DNA from: Ephemerocybe angulata
Taxonomy: Eukaryota > Basidiomycota > Agaricomycetes > Agaricales > Psathyrellaceae
NCBI GenBank assembly: GCA_013368325.1
Contig: JAACJK010000005.1
Span: forward strand, 124,001-188,000
Direction of reading: 5' to 3'
DNA length: 64,000 nucleotides
In this document: one piece after another, positions 1 through 10,444 of the stretch
How positions within the stretch are numbered: position 1 is the stretch's first letter
Layout: every line of letters starts with the position of its first letter
Program-made: the position numbers and the translations under genes
The notes under the pieces: model-generated
Seen by the model: the letters and a program-made list of their open reading frames with translations, nothing else
The model's database searches: none
What the model was told of the DNA's origin: nothing

Positions 1-1855
1 TATTCCGTACATCTTTCTATCTAATGTTTGATAAAAACTAAGGCATGACAAGGATGGAATAGTACATGCGGTTTACACGCCTGGAAGTGTCGTACATGTG
101 TATGGCACGAATATTGTATCAATATTATTTTTTGGTACAACAAGCCTATTGACATCCATTTGGTGGTACATGCTTCCCCTCAGAGCATCAGTTTGCTACA
201 ATGGTGAGCTGGGCATTGGTACATTAGCAATTTTAGAATAGATACATGGTTCTCCAATGGTACATTGAGGTTAATAAAGTGGGTACATTTATATGGCAGA
301 AAGGGACATGGCGCACGAAACGAGTACACTCCCACTTTCGAAATAGGTACACCGGCGAACACTCACCAGCATAGTATACATGGCAGGGCATAGTATGTTT
401 GTATATGACTACACCCCAGATCGGATCAGAGATTCCACGGCGCGCCCACGCTGATGGCTTCCGGATATGTCATGGGATATCCCGGGATATGTCACGGTTC
501 ACCATCCGCGAGCCATATCGCCTATCCCTGGCTCTTTCGGGAGAGGGGTCGCCAACAGCGAGCAGATGGGCTCTCCGTTGGTTGTCCACATAGAAATTCG
601 CTTTTATGGGGCATTTTCTGGGATTTAATATATTCATGCTTTCTGGACCATTTTCCTCAAATTCTTTTTCTTGCTCAAACAGATGAAAGGAAGGGGGAAT
701 AAATGTTATTATGTATAACTAGAGTACATAGAACATCATATATACAAGGAGGAGTTGCTACATGTACATGTCCATAACCACATCCATGCCACCTTCTCCC
801 AGGCCCCAACCACCCCATAACCTCCTGCCAGTTTCAAGATTCAAGACGGCATTCTGAAGATATAGATTAGGGAGCTGCTGAAGCCAGGGACAAGAAGAAA
901 GACTCACAAGGAAGAACAAGCATCAGCAGGACCCAACCATAACCGGCCATACATCCCTCATCCGCCACCCACCAGTGAATCCAACGTGCCAGCTGGCAGT
1001 CTTCAGAACGAGCTATTGGGCGGCAAACGGGTGCAGGTTAGCAAGTGGTGATGCAGAGGCAGCCTGATATATGTACATTGCAGCCAGTTGGGACCCAATG
1101 GTGGAGGGAGCTTGACGATGACGAGCGAGGTTGTGAGGGATGGGAGGAAAGAACAGTGCTGTGACGTGTGATGGGAATGCGACAAACATTCCCGTTGCGG
1201 GTGGGAACTGTTTCTGGCGGAGCTTGAATGGGACAAACTCAATGAAATTTCTCTAAGTCCAAAAACTGACAAGCCTGGGGATGGCAGAGACTGGATATCC
1301 TGAAGCGAGCACACCAATATCTTTCGGAGAACTTTTGACAGGCCGTGGGTGAACGAAATATGATATCCATTTATTCGCCGGAGGAGATCAAAAGGTTCAC
1401 AGCACGGCTCGCGCCTGTCAAACCGGCCGGGATCTCCGAGTCCATCATACTCAAGATTTGATTTGGGGTGTAGGCCTCTATCCAGGTCCCAGTGCCAACC
1501 GTCCTGCCCAGACGGCGGGCGTGTGACCGTCTCCTCTTCCTCTGTCCCTCCTCTTCCTCCACCGCCTCGTCCTTCAACTTGAATGGAAGTAGGGATGTTA
1601 AGCGAAGTGTGATCCTTGTAGAAATCTGACAGAGTCTTGGTTGCAGAGCGTACTATGCCGTGGTCAGGGAGCAGACTTGATATTACGGCTGTGGGGACTT
1701 GGTGGGATGTCGTTTGATGATGTCACATCTGCCACAGTATGGCTTCTGGCCTCTAAACGGAGCAATGCACATATGGGTAGCGGAATACACGGTATATCGT
1801 ATTTCTGGCAACTCAAGTGCTGTCGCTATGATAGACGCCTATCCCGAGTAAATTG
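1..1855. other. Repeat-rich left edge without a recognisable gene
   Basis: No reading frame here has a recognisable domain or a convincing exon structure. Short frames exist on both strands, but they lack family motifs and sit in sequence that looks like decayed repeat. The left 400 bases hold a dense GTACAT-type array, described separately. More isolated GTACAT motifs occur near 724-770. I see nothing else supportable. Confidence 0.5.
60..385. repeat. GTACAT-rich interspersed short repeat array
   Basis: The motif GGTACAT, or close variants, recurs about every 30-40 bases (near 61, 90, 167, 216, 242, 257, 281, 374) with unrelated spacers. Most copies read GGTACAT on the plus strand. A second cluster at 2396-2530 reads ATGTACC, the opposite orientation. 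Opposed clusters of short subterminal repeats are typical of the ends of some DNA transposons. The left end lies outside the window, so the element cannot be closed. Confidence 0.5.
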
Positions 1856-1960
1856 TAAGCGCCCATTATTCGTGGCGCGCGCGCTGCTGCTTGGCCAAAC
1901 AAATGATTTCGGATATAATCAGGCTTCGGTATCTAAAATCAATGCAAAGGACTGGACTGG

Positions 1961-2362
1961 GTGGGGAAGTGTGAAGCAGCCTGCCTGAGGGAACGGGACC
2001 AATCTCTGCATCGCGAGACTGCTATCAATGCAGGCTACTGGAACGGTGATGTGGGGGACAGACCGGAGGATGTTGATGATGATTATGGTGTTGAAGGGGA
2101 GTGTACTTCGGAGAAGGAGGCTGAGGAGGAGCCGGTCGCGCCGAGGTCGGACCACTTTGCAAGCTTAGAGGAAGAGGTTGAGACTGGGATAGTGATTACG
2201 GATGACGAGTTTATTGCAGAAGCTAGGGAAGCGGTTTCGGACATAGATTTGGGTCAGGAGGATGGTTCTTGGGGAATAGATTTGTATTGTGATGTTTTAC
2301 TACGCCTCACCCCTCACTTCGGCAACACTTCGGGGTTGGAACAGATTAAATATATAAATTGA
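1961..2362 (+). CDS. Hypothetical acidic protein fragment
   Basis: This open frame of 133 codons has an Asp/Glu-rich centre: GDRPEDVDDDYGVEGE, then EKEAEEEP and LEEEVETG. No domain is recognised and no splice sites flank it. It sits between transposon relics and may be the tail of an element-encoded protein, because acidic stretches are common at the ends of transposase genes. It could equally be chance. Confidence is low. Confidence 0.2.
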   Translation: MGKCEAACLRERDQSLHRETAINAGYWNGDVGDRPEDVDDDYGVEGECTSEKEAEEEPVAPRSDHFASLEEEVETGIVITDDEFIAEAREAVSDIDLGQEDGSWGIDLYCDVLLRLTPHFGNTSGLEQIKYIN

Positions 2363-2395
2363 TATGACCTATGACCCTCTTGAGCACTCGGGCCA

Positions 2396-2530
2396 GCATG
2401 TACCAGTCAGATCTGGCCATGTACTGTTTTACGCGCAAGGATGTACCAGACTCATGGACATGTACCATATCGGAAACTGAGCTATGTACAAAGCTGTGTT
2501 ACTTGAAATCATTTTTGGTACTACCAGATG
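2396..2530. repeat. ATGTACC cluster, opposite orientation to the left array
   Basis: CATGTACC, CATGTACT, GATGTACC, CATGTACC and TATGTAC occur within about 100 bases, the reverse complement of the motif at 60-385. The cluster starts just where the integrase relic loses its reading frame. This suggests that an element ending in these repeats inserted into or truncated the transposase gene. Confidence 0.4.
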
Positions 2531-3037
2531 TAGGGGCGAGTCGGGATCTAGCAGATGTTCCTTCTCCAGAGAGAGAAAGATTTGGTGAAAGAACTCTAGC
2601 GAGTCGCGCCGCACGTCTCGCCACAACCGCTCAATTCGAACGTTGTGAACCGACCTATAATACCGGGCTTAGCAGCTGTACTGGTCTGGAGTCCAGCTGT
2701 GAACTCACCTTCCCCGGAGGTAAGCTCGGTGCGCGAGTCCCCATTTCTCCACCATTCGCCTTTCTATCTCGTTGTTCTCCATCCCGTAGTCGCCTCGCAC
2801 CCGGCTAGGCCACCCATACCTGCTAACAGCGTTGACGAAGCAGTCTCCCACCGTCTTCGATCGCTTATTGTTGGTGCAAACCAAGTAAATAATCAAACGC
2901 GAGTGCCCGTCGACGCATCCGTGCACGTAGAAACCCCAAGGTTTCAGCTTCTCGTTCCCGTCTTGGTGCCAGAGTGCGTTCGAACCTCGCACACGGTACA
3001 CGCGTCTGTAGGTTGTCGTGCGGGTTCTGAGTAGCAA
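2530..3037 (-). pseudogene. Integrase-type transposase relic (RNase H-like catalytic core)
   Basis: Minus-strand frames encode a piece of an integrase catalytic core of the type found in many agaricomycete transposable elements. The first exon carries NALWHQDGN (first Asp), VDGHSRLIIYL and VRGDYGMENNE (second Asp and a downstream acidic residue). A good GT-AG intron at 2655-2708 joins it to SVHNVRIERLWRDV, the family's conserved RSVHN-x-RIERLW block, followed by FHQIFLSLEKEHLLDPDSP. The upstream DNA-binding part is missing. The frame breaks after DPDSPLHL, where the ATGTACC cluster begins. The retained catalytic residues and intact intron suggest recent decay. It cannot encode a complete transposase. 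Confidence 0.75.
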
Positions 3038-3417
3038 AGCGCAGTCAATCGAAAGATAAATTCAGAATAGCATCAATACGTTGCCTACATCACGAGTTCG
3101 CACTGGCTGTGATATACAGAGCCATCCATGAAGACTTGTACGGCAGTAAGGTTGGATTATGAGCGCAAAGAGTGCTGCATAATTTCGGTCTCGGGCGCTT
3201 ATTCTTGCGCCCCGAGTCCCGATGAAGTGGTGTTCAAGAGATAGGGAGCACCTCAGGAGTCAGTGCAACGAGCCCCGTTTACATGGCAGCCTTACATATT
3301 CCCCCCTTGTCTGGCCGGGGCCCGGGTGTACATGACCAGGGCGATGAGTTGTTATTCGATTCTCCGGGCACTGTCCCACAGCAGTGCACGTCTAGTTGTA
3401 CAGTTACATTTGCCTTG

Positions 3418-3953
3418 CTAGATCGGAAATCCGTTAGGAGGTTTTCCGTCGTGCCAGATGTATACATGACTAAGTTTTACTGTGCACTTTGGAATAAGCC
3501 TCGGCTAAGGAAAGCCGAAAAAAGACACCTTTTAGTATCAGTTCCTGGCTCAAATTTGATGGCATACATACAGTAGTTTCGACTTCATGTTTTTTGAATG
3601 CAAGTTCGCAGTGTTGGCATTCGTAGTAACCTGGTGGTTCTGGTGGTGTTGGCTTGCTGTTCCTGTGGCCACGCTTTTTGAGCTCTTCCACGATGGTGCG
3701 CGTCGAGAGGCCCGCCAGGATGTCCGCGCGGAGCTGCAGGTCGGCGGCGTCGTCGAATTCGCGCGTGGTTAGGCCGTCAATGTATTCACGCGCATCGAGC
3801 GGGCTCTGTGTCGTTCATTCAGCAGGTTATGTACGCCTTTGACATTTGCTATAGATAAAGAAACGGAAATGTTGAACTCACGTCGAATTTGGAAGCTTGC
3901 GCAAGGTTTAGAAGGGGTACGATGGAAAGAACTGCGAGCAAGGGGAAACGCAT
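3418..3953 (-). CDS. Small secreted CxxC protein, family S copy 1
   Basis: A three-exon gene encoding about 130 residues (exons 3953-3882, 3805-3572, 3504-3418). Exon 1 encodes a classic signal peptide (MRFPLLAVLSIVPLLNLAQA), ending at a GTGAGT donor. Exon 2 encodes DAREYIDGLTTREFDDAADL, then LRADILAGLSTRTIVEEL, and the knuckle YECQHCELAF. The GTATGT donor at 3571 and TTAG acceptor at 3505 are inferred from the parallel structure of the other copies. Exon 3 ends near HVYIWHDG and then a TAG stop. The paired LTTR/LSTR motifs and Cx2C recur in all members. The product is predicted to be secreted, of unknown function and possibly metal-binding. A TATAA box lies about 70 bases upstream of the ATG. 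Confidence 0.65.
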
Positions 3954-4017
3954 GGTTCTGAAAGTTCTAGAAGTGCGTCGGAGGAGGGTACTGTGCCGCA
4001 TATGTTGGCTAGGGACC

Positions 4018-4027
4018 TACTTATATC
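4018..4027 (-). promoter_or_regulatory. TATA box of family S copy 1
   Basis: The minus strand reads GGATATAAGTAG, about 68 bases upstream of the start codon. The same GAGAGGAT(A/G)TA context is kept in the copy near 32.85 kb, and a TATATATA at the same distance precedes the copy at 15.4-16.0 kb. Confidence 0.5.
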
Positions 4028-4195
4028 CTCTCGTCGGCCACTGCATCACGGAACCATCAGAATATCATCATCAGGAAGTCGCATGGCGATTGGTTCTTGG
4101 GTGAGATCACCGGCGTTCTGCAGCATACACATGGAGCCTTATCAACACGATCCACTCAGAGCAGCTCAGAGCTCGCCTGGAGCTTCGACGCATGT

Positions 4196-4242
4196 GGCTT
4201 GGATGGCTATACTTAAATCATGTAAGTATAGCCATCCAAGCC
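4196..4242. repeat. Perfect 20-bp-arm hairpin
   Basis: Positions 4196-4215 and 4223-4242 are perfect inverted repeats (arm GGCTTGGATGGCTATACTTA) around a 7-base loop. It lies about 250 bases upstream of the family S copy 1 start. The related repeat near 32.62-32.65 kb has a decayed version of the same palindrome, and the copy near 16.43 kb keeps only one arm. Confidence 0.8.
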
Positions 4243-4739
4243 CCTAGCGGCGGGGGATCGGCCGGCTGATTATGAGAATGCCGTAGGAAAATGCCCACGC
4301 ATTGGGCTGTCGTCGTGGAACACCGTCATCCTTCGAGGCACCGTTCGATGCATATTTCCAGATCCCGGCCACGAAACCCCAAAAGGATGCCGAGCATCCG
4401 GCACGGCCACCTGGATCACTGCCTGATCCCTCTTTGATCCAGGCCGCCCGCGAGCGGACCTCATCCTAAAATCCGGCCACGAGAGGGCGCAAAAAGGGCG
4501 GGTGCAGGCCCTGCAGGGTCGGGTGGGTGTACATATGTAACTTGCAGGGAGACGAAGGTCAAGTGTGCAGGCTCCGGAGGCTCAGTCGTATTATAGTTCC
4601 TTGGGTAAAGATAAGTAGCCATGTAGCAAGGATGAAGGATATGTAGCCCCGGAAATAGCCAGGATGTGTGACGTGTAATAAGCGCCCTTGGCACCCTCGC
4701 CGCATATCACATTGTTACCTTTGTCGTCACAGTGCAGCT

Positions 4740-6250
4740 AGCATAGGCACCTCTAGAGCGCCTTTCTTCCCGCGCCCTCCTCTTACGGAGGTCTAACGCA
4801 CGCCCTCCGAGAGTGATCCTGCCGGTGATGATTTCGGTCTTGGGCAAAAGGTGCCGGGATCTGGAAATATGCATCGAACCCGGACTCTCATCCTTCCCCC
4901 CTTCATGATCATCATCCTCTAGCTGCATTCTTTCTTCATTGAGCTCGTTCTGCTTTCGGGTATACTACCTCAGAATCACTCTGGCCTAGATCATATACCT
5001 TGGCTAGACCGCCGGTGGGGAGCAGCGTTCTGAACGCATCTACCGAGGTGACGACGGGGCTTACACCTGCTTACACCTTTCATTATCAGGATCGAAAGCA
5101 CGAACCAGACTCCCCCGCCGACCTCACAGAGTCTACGACATTCACGCCTCCGCCCGTTCACTTCCATCCCCACCTTCACTTTCCACGAGCGCGAATATCA
5201 TCCTGAACGGACGCCCTCCATCGTGATGCCAATCCTAGCCCCCGCCCTCGCCAAAATCGCGCTCCCTCCGCCTGCCCTCGATCCAGTGCTCATGAGCACT
5301 CATGAGTCTGATGCCGGCTCGACGCCGAGGACAAGATTGTGGCTCTAGACGTCCGAACGTCGAGTCTGCCCCTGCACTACGTTCTGTCGATGCCGCCGCT
5401 CGCTGGGGCGAGGATGGTCGTCGCATCGGATCTGCACTTGTCAGTGCTGCTTTCTCCAGCGAACGCGGTGTGAGTCAAGCTCCGGGTGCGGACGTGGGAT
5501 CGTAATACTCACCTCGTTTCACTCCGGTACGCCCCATCCGACGCGCCCTTTCGACATCCTGCATACTACGCACCTGCCTGTACGACCGCTCGCGCTATTC
5601 CTCGTTCGAATCCTTGCTCGGAGTCTCCTCCCGCGCTCGCTATTTGTTTGAGCGTTCGTTCAGTGAGGAGGTCTTCTTCGTGCTGGCTTTTATCTGCTCA
5701 TTTTCACTCCCTCCTCGTGCTTGGTCTTTCTGGATCTTCAGCGTCGGGTATACTGATCAAGCTGACGCTATTTCCAGTGCCGCGATTTGAGGATGCGATT
5801 GGGATTAAGTATCTGCGTGGGATGCATTTGATTGACTCGAAGACGGAGTGTGGGTCGGGGTGAGATCGGCATGAGAGTGTTGGGATGTGAGTCGTCCTGT
5901 CTTCCTTTCTCCTCTTTTCTTCGCATCCGCTTCGTCTCCTCTTCTCCTCTTCCCCTCCTTCCCTATTCTACCTATCGCCGGTCTTAGTATCCCCTTTCCC
6001 GCCTCTACTTGGATTCATTTTGTTCCGTTCCGTTCCGTTTCGGCTCGGCTCGTTTGGGGTTATTATGGGCCCGGCTCGTTCGTTCGTTCGGGCCAGCGGG
6101 AAGGAAGCGGTGTGGGATTGGTCTGTGGGCGTTCGCGTTCGCGTGGTTTTTCCCGAGTCATGTGTGTGCTGCACTCGAGTCGCTTGTACGTGGTCTCGGT
6201 GTACGTTGGGGGTGTGAGGTTTGGTGCCCCGGGGAGGAGGAGGTGAGAAG
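4740..6250. repeat. Scrambled repeat: part of the family S upstream region plus a relic of family M
   Basis: Sequence at about 4930-5150 matches, inverted, the stretch at 32.34-32.51 kb. The part around 5300-5470 resembles 17.28-17.46 kb, including shared blocks such as CGAACGTCGAGTCTG and GTCGTCGCATCGGATCT. The frames are GC-rich and open by chance on both strands, and none keeps a continuous product. I regard the region as decayed repeat, not a gene. Confidence 0.45.
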
Positions 6251-6294
6251 GCGAAATGGATTCTCGGTCTCTTTGCACGTTGTGGTCGTTGTGG

Positions 6295-6557
6295 TTAGAG
6301 CTCGTCGATGAACTCGCGTGTTGAGATGTCTGATAGAACATCGCGGAGCTGGAGATCGGAGCCGTCGTCATAGCCACGGGTGGATAGCTCGTCGATGTAG
6401 TCACGGGCGCTGAATGACTGGGTGTAACGAAGCGTATGTTAGCGCTGTGATAGTGGTGGTATTTTCCATGAGTATATAGTGCTCACCTCGGAGGTAGCCT
6501 GTACAAGGCTGAAGAGCGGAACGACAGTCAAGAGAACTTTGTGGGAGAGATATGCAT
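6295..6557 (-). pseudogene. Family S relic (copy 2), start codon out of frame
   Basis: An exon-1-like stretch (6555-6487) encodes VLLTVVPLFSLVQATSE and ends at a GTGAGC donor. After a 69-bp intron with a CCCAG acceptor, exon 2 (6417-6295) encodes SARDYIDELSTRGYDDGSDL, LRDVLSDISTREFIDEL and then a stop. The hydrophobic leader has no in-frame ATG; the nearest ATG is one base out of frame. The protein stops before the CxxC knuckle that the other copies carry. It is either a pseudogene or a short, divergent member. Confidence 0.5.
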
Positions 6558-6559
6558 TC

Positions 6560-7520
6560 CGGCCTAGGTCAATGTGCTGCTAAATCGCTTGAGTACAGTT
6601 TGAGGCGATGGAAGGAGAACTTCGTGATGAACAAACTCGAGAGCATGCCTGGGCTTATATCTGTACCTACTCGCGAGACTGCCCATATCTTACAGGTGAG
6701 AATTCGTGTCTCAATATCCTGCCAGACGAAGATGGATCATGGGAGCTGTGTGATGTCAGGCGCAGGCGCTCAAATTCAAATTCTACGACCTCAAATTGCG
6801 CTTGGGTTGAGTATTGGTAATGGAGTCAAGGTCAAGTTTTGGGCATAACACAGAAGAAGAGTCGCTGAGACGGCAAAATCTTAGCAATGGCAACTCGAGA
6901 CCCTTGTCCCAAGCACGAGCAAAGAGGGGGTCTGATCGAACAGGAAGTGCTGGCATCTTCGTTCTATACCCGCTCTCCTGCCGCTCAATCCCTTTCAAGA
7001 AGAAACATCAAACCAACATCAAACAGCATAAAACTCGATTACAGAAATCTTTACCTACAGCAACGACATGTTCTCGGGAGATAAATTGAAAATAGACGCC
7101 CAAAAGCTCTGTAAATTCTATGTGCATCTCATGATCCACGGTACATAATGCGGGCAAACGATCATCGAACAGCAAATGGCCCCAGCACGAATCGAACCTT
7201 CGACCCGTCAGGAATGTCCGGCGTCTATAGGCGGATCGGACAATGATACGACTTTGGCTGTGAGCGACCCAGGTTAGTCCGCAACGGCCACCATCCCAAC
7301 CTCAGGTACGCTGACCATCCGCCCTCCATAAATCCCATGTTCTTATACTCCCAAACCGATGTTACTCTCACACCCTCGACTTCCCCTTTGCTGGCGATCG
7401 CGTATCTCGACACTCCGTGGTCCATCGCGTGTACCTGACCTTACCCACCGACGCCCTGCCTGCACATCTACCTCCTACACCGACACCGGAACGACACCCT
7501 TGGTGCCTATACGACTACGC
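6560..7520. other. Intergenic, no gene recognised
   Basis: Open frames here are short and overlap on both strands without motifs. A T-arm-like string near 7180-7205 on the minus strand was considered as a tRNA and rejected. The last 150 bases are pyrimidine- and ACC-rich, as expected for the 5' leader of the farnesyl diphosphate synthase gene. Confidence 0.5.
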
Positions 7521-7523
7521 ACG

Positions 7524-10441
7524 ATGGCGATCGAAACATCCCAACGGCCCCTCCCACCTACGCCGCACATCTACAAACCCACCAGCCCTCTCGCGACAGT
7601 AAACAGGATGAGCGACAAAGCAGCGAGGCGCGCCAAGTTCGAGCAGGCGTTCCAGACGATCCGGGGCGAGCTGATTGAGCATATCAAGGGCGAGGGTATG
7701 CCTGAGGAGGCCGTCGAGTGGTACAAGAACGTGCGTACCCTTTCCGTCCCTATCTGAGTCTCCAGTCGCGAGCAGGGTGATTGTGTGTGTACTGACGCGA
7801 TCTGCTGTGTAGAACCTCGACTACAACGTCCCTGGAGGCAAGCTTAACCGCGGGATGTCGGTCGTCGATACGGCCGAGATCATCAAGGGCAGCACCCTCA
7901 CTGAGGCGGAGTACTTCCGCGCCGCGGTTCTGGGCTGGTGCATCGAGCTGGTGCGTTCTCCCACTCTCCTTGCCGTATATAAACTGAACGCGATCCATCC
8001 CCTTCTCGATTTACCATTTCACCCTCGACGATATCCATCACATCCTCGATCTCGACGCACTCGCTGCACCTTCGACGTACCAGCTCCAAGCGTTCTTCCT
8101 CGTCGCGGACGACATGATGGACGCGTCGATCACCCGCCGAGGCCAGCCCTGCTGGTACCATCAACCCAAGATCGGCATGGTCGCCATCAACGACGGCTGT
8201 ATGCTCGAGAGCGCGATTTACCACCTCCTCAAGGTACCTCGCGTTTTCTCTCCTCTCGCATTTCGTTCTCCGCCTCGCGCTTCCTTCACCTCGTCTGCCA
8301 CTTTGCTCTTTCCGTGCGGTAGCGAGATGTCACTTCGATTTGATCATGTTGTTCCATCCCGCCCTGGCGATCCGTCGTCGCCGTGGGTTCTCATCCGATA
8401 GGTCGGCTCTCCACACCCCCACACACGACCCCGTTCGTCATCATTCGTCCGTTCACGATGAACGCCGTCGTATTCACTATTTACCTTCCAACAAGTCCGG
8501 CCGGTTCGACGGTCTCAGGGTGGGACGTGCGCAGCTTTCGAGAGAGAGGATCAATTCTCTGGTTTGGATACCACTGCTTTCGTGTCATCTCTCTTTGATC
8601 CTCGTTATCCGTTCTCTGCTTGCTTCGCCTGTCCCGTGCTTTGCGTTCCATCCCCTCATCGCCGCTACCTGCCCTTCCGAGTGTTTCTGTGCAGTGACGG
8701 TCCCGTGCGTTGACACGGCGCGCGTAGATGTGACTTCGATTCGCACCCTGCTGTTGTCGTCGGACCCCGATGTGCCTATTCGTCGCTGTTTCCACCTCAA
8801 TGGTGATCCGATAAGGCTTTAGGGACCCGGAGCTTCATATCGTCACATTCATTCCCGCTTTTCATTCAACTTGAGGGGCTCCTCATTCTTCTTTGTTCTA
8901 TCGTTCGCTGTCTCTGTTACACTTACTGTCCCGCCTTTGCCTCCACATTTTGTATCGGGACCCCGCGGTCGATTGGGGTTTGGTTCTCCCGCCATCTGTT
9001 TTCATTCGTGGAGGACCTGTCTTTTTCACCCTCGCGCGTTAAGTCCTTATCGTGCTTCTTCAGCACAACCAACCTCCATCCATCGTGCAGATCTCGTGCA
9101 GATCTCGTGCAGATCTCGTGCTCTTCCTTGTTGCTCATCTTCTCGAATGACCCCGCCCGGTTCCACGTTCCAGAGTTGCAGCGTGTGCATCTTTCGACAG
9201 TGTTGTGTCTCCGGTCGGGGATCTTTTGACAATAGCCTTGACAAATGGTGTTGATATCGCCGCTTTCCTCTCTCCCCAAGCTTCCCCCTTAATGACTTGC
9301 CTCTATCAAATCGATCGCCGTTGCTTCCCCATCTCTCTTTACTCATCCTTTTTTCGCGGTTTATATATCATTTCCCTCCGTTCAATATATTGTCCCTTTC
9401 AATCCTTGCGCTTCGTTTCGCGTTCTTCGTTCCCCATGCTTCGCTCTCCACCCTTCGCTCCCCCCTCTCGTCGCCGACGCTAACACACTCGCCTCCACAG
9501 AAACACTTCCGCAAGGAGTCGTACTACGCGGACCTCCTCGACATCTTCCACGATACGGCGTACAAGACCGAGTTCGGCCAGCTGGTCGATCTCATCACTG
9601 CGCCTGAGGATCATGTCGATCTCAGCAAGTTCTCGTTGGAGAGGTGCGTTTCACGTCACCCTTTACGTGGTGTGATGATCACCTCGCTCTCGTCACTGAC
9701 GTGTTGCGTCACCGCAGACACCGCCTGATCGTCATCTACAAGACCGCGTTCTACAGCTTCTACCTCCCCGTCGCGTGCGCGATGCTCATGTCGGGCGTTC
9801 CGTACCCCGAGGACGCTCCGTCGTTCTCGCTCGCTGGGACGAGCCTCGCCCCCGCCGAGATCGCCGGTAGCGCCGCCACTGCGTACGTCGCCCAGCCTGA
9901 ATCCGTATCCTCTATGTAACCAACTCACGTCTCGTCTAGCACGGAAGCCACGACCGCCGCGCCGTCCGACCCCTACAGCCTCGCGCTCTCGATCCTCATC
10001 CCGCTTGGGGAGTACTTCCAGGTGCAGGACGACTTCCTCGACTTCAGCGCGACGCCAGAGGTGCTCGGCAAGATCGGCACGGACATCGTCGACAACAAGT
10101 GCTCGTGGGTCGTGAACACCGCGCTGCTCCTCACCTCGCCCACCGCGCTCTCGAACCCGTTCAACCCCTCGACTACACCCGAGCGCCTGCGCGAGATCCG
10201 GCAAATCCTCGAAGAGAATTATGGGAAGAAGGAGAAGGATGTGCAGGGGGTGAATCAGGCTGAGCTGAGGGTGAAGGAGGTGTATGAAGAGCTTGGGGTA
10301 AGGAAGGCGTATGAGAAGTATGAGGAGAGGGTTGTGGGTGTGTTGAGGGAGAGGATTGCGGCTGTTAAGGATCGAGAGGGTGGGTTGAAGAAGGAGGTGT
10401 TTACGAGCTTTTTGGGGAAGATTTATAAGAGGAGTAAGTAG
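7524..10441 (+). CDS. ERG20: Farnesyl diphosphate synthase
   Basis: Cytosolic prenyltransferase that condenses DMAPP and GPP with IPP to make farnesyl diphosphate for sterols, prenylation and sesquiterpenes. There are six exons: 7524-7730, 7813-7950, 8084-8233, 9501-9643, 9718-9882 and 9940-10441, all GT-AG, giving 434 residues. Family marks are [14 protein letters not shown], the first Asp-rich motif DDMMD at residues 124-128, [24 protein letters not shown], and the second Asp-rich motif QDDFLD near 297-302, followed by [14 protein letters not shown]. The C-terminus is KIYKRSK. A second in-frame Met at 7608 (MSDKAARR) matches the usual fungal start and would give 406 residues. The upstream ATG has a good start context and is kept here. 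Intron 3 is about 1.27 kb, much larger than the others. An Ala/Pro-rich loop around residues 245-278 is longer than usual. Confidence 0.95.
8234..9500 (+). other. Unusually long intron 3 of the farnesyl diphosphate synthase gene
   Basis: The other four introns are 57-133 bp and this one is 1267 bp. It begins GTACCT and ends CCACAG. It is T/C-rich near the 3' end and contains a three-copy 11-bp tandem repeat. Both strands hold only short frames without motifs, so I see no nested gene. Confidence 0.8.
9085..9117 (+). repeat. Tandem repeat, three copies of GTGCAGATCTC
   Basis: Three perfect consecutive 11-bp units lie inside the long intron of the farnesyl diphosphate synthase gene, followed by a partial fourth (GTGCTC). 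Confidence 0.9.
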
Positions 10442-10444
10442 ACG

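Larger units (their letters stand above)
1856..3201. mobile_element. Segment bounded by TAAGCGCCC / GGGCGCTTA holding an integrase relic
   Basis: TAAGCGCCC at 1856-1864 and GGGCGCTTA at 3193-3201 are perfect 9-bp inverted repeats. Between them lie an acidic reading frame, an ATGTACC cluster and the 5' part of an integrase-type transposase on the minus strand. The same terminal motif edges several other repeats in the window. I see no target-site duplication, so whether this is one element or two abutting edges is unclear. Confidence 0.4.
3193..4687. repeat. Repeat unit carrying a small secreted-protein gene (copy 1)
   Basis: The unit is bounded by GGGCGCTTATT at 3193 and AATAAGCGCCC ending at 4687, 11-bp perfect inverted repeats. 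It contains the CxxC-protein gene, its promoter and a 20-bp-arm hairpin. Closely similar sequence recurs at about 15.16-16.55 kb (same orientation) and 32.34-33.70 kb (inverted), so the gene was duplicated together with 250-400 bases on each side. No target duplication was found. Confidence 0.5.

Noticed and set aside
5887..6404. Overlapping frames on both strands of 90-120 codons
   Set aside because: They lie in GC-rich repeat sequence, have no motifs and disagree with the splice-supported family S relic next to them.
7176..7262. tRNA-like sequence on the minus strand (GGTTCGATTCGTGCTGGGGCC)
   Set aside because: The T stem does not pair at five positions, no matching 5' acceptor strand is found, and the anticodon arm has a 16-base loop.
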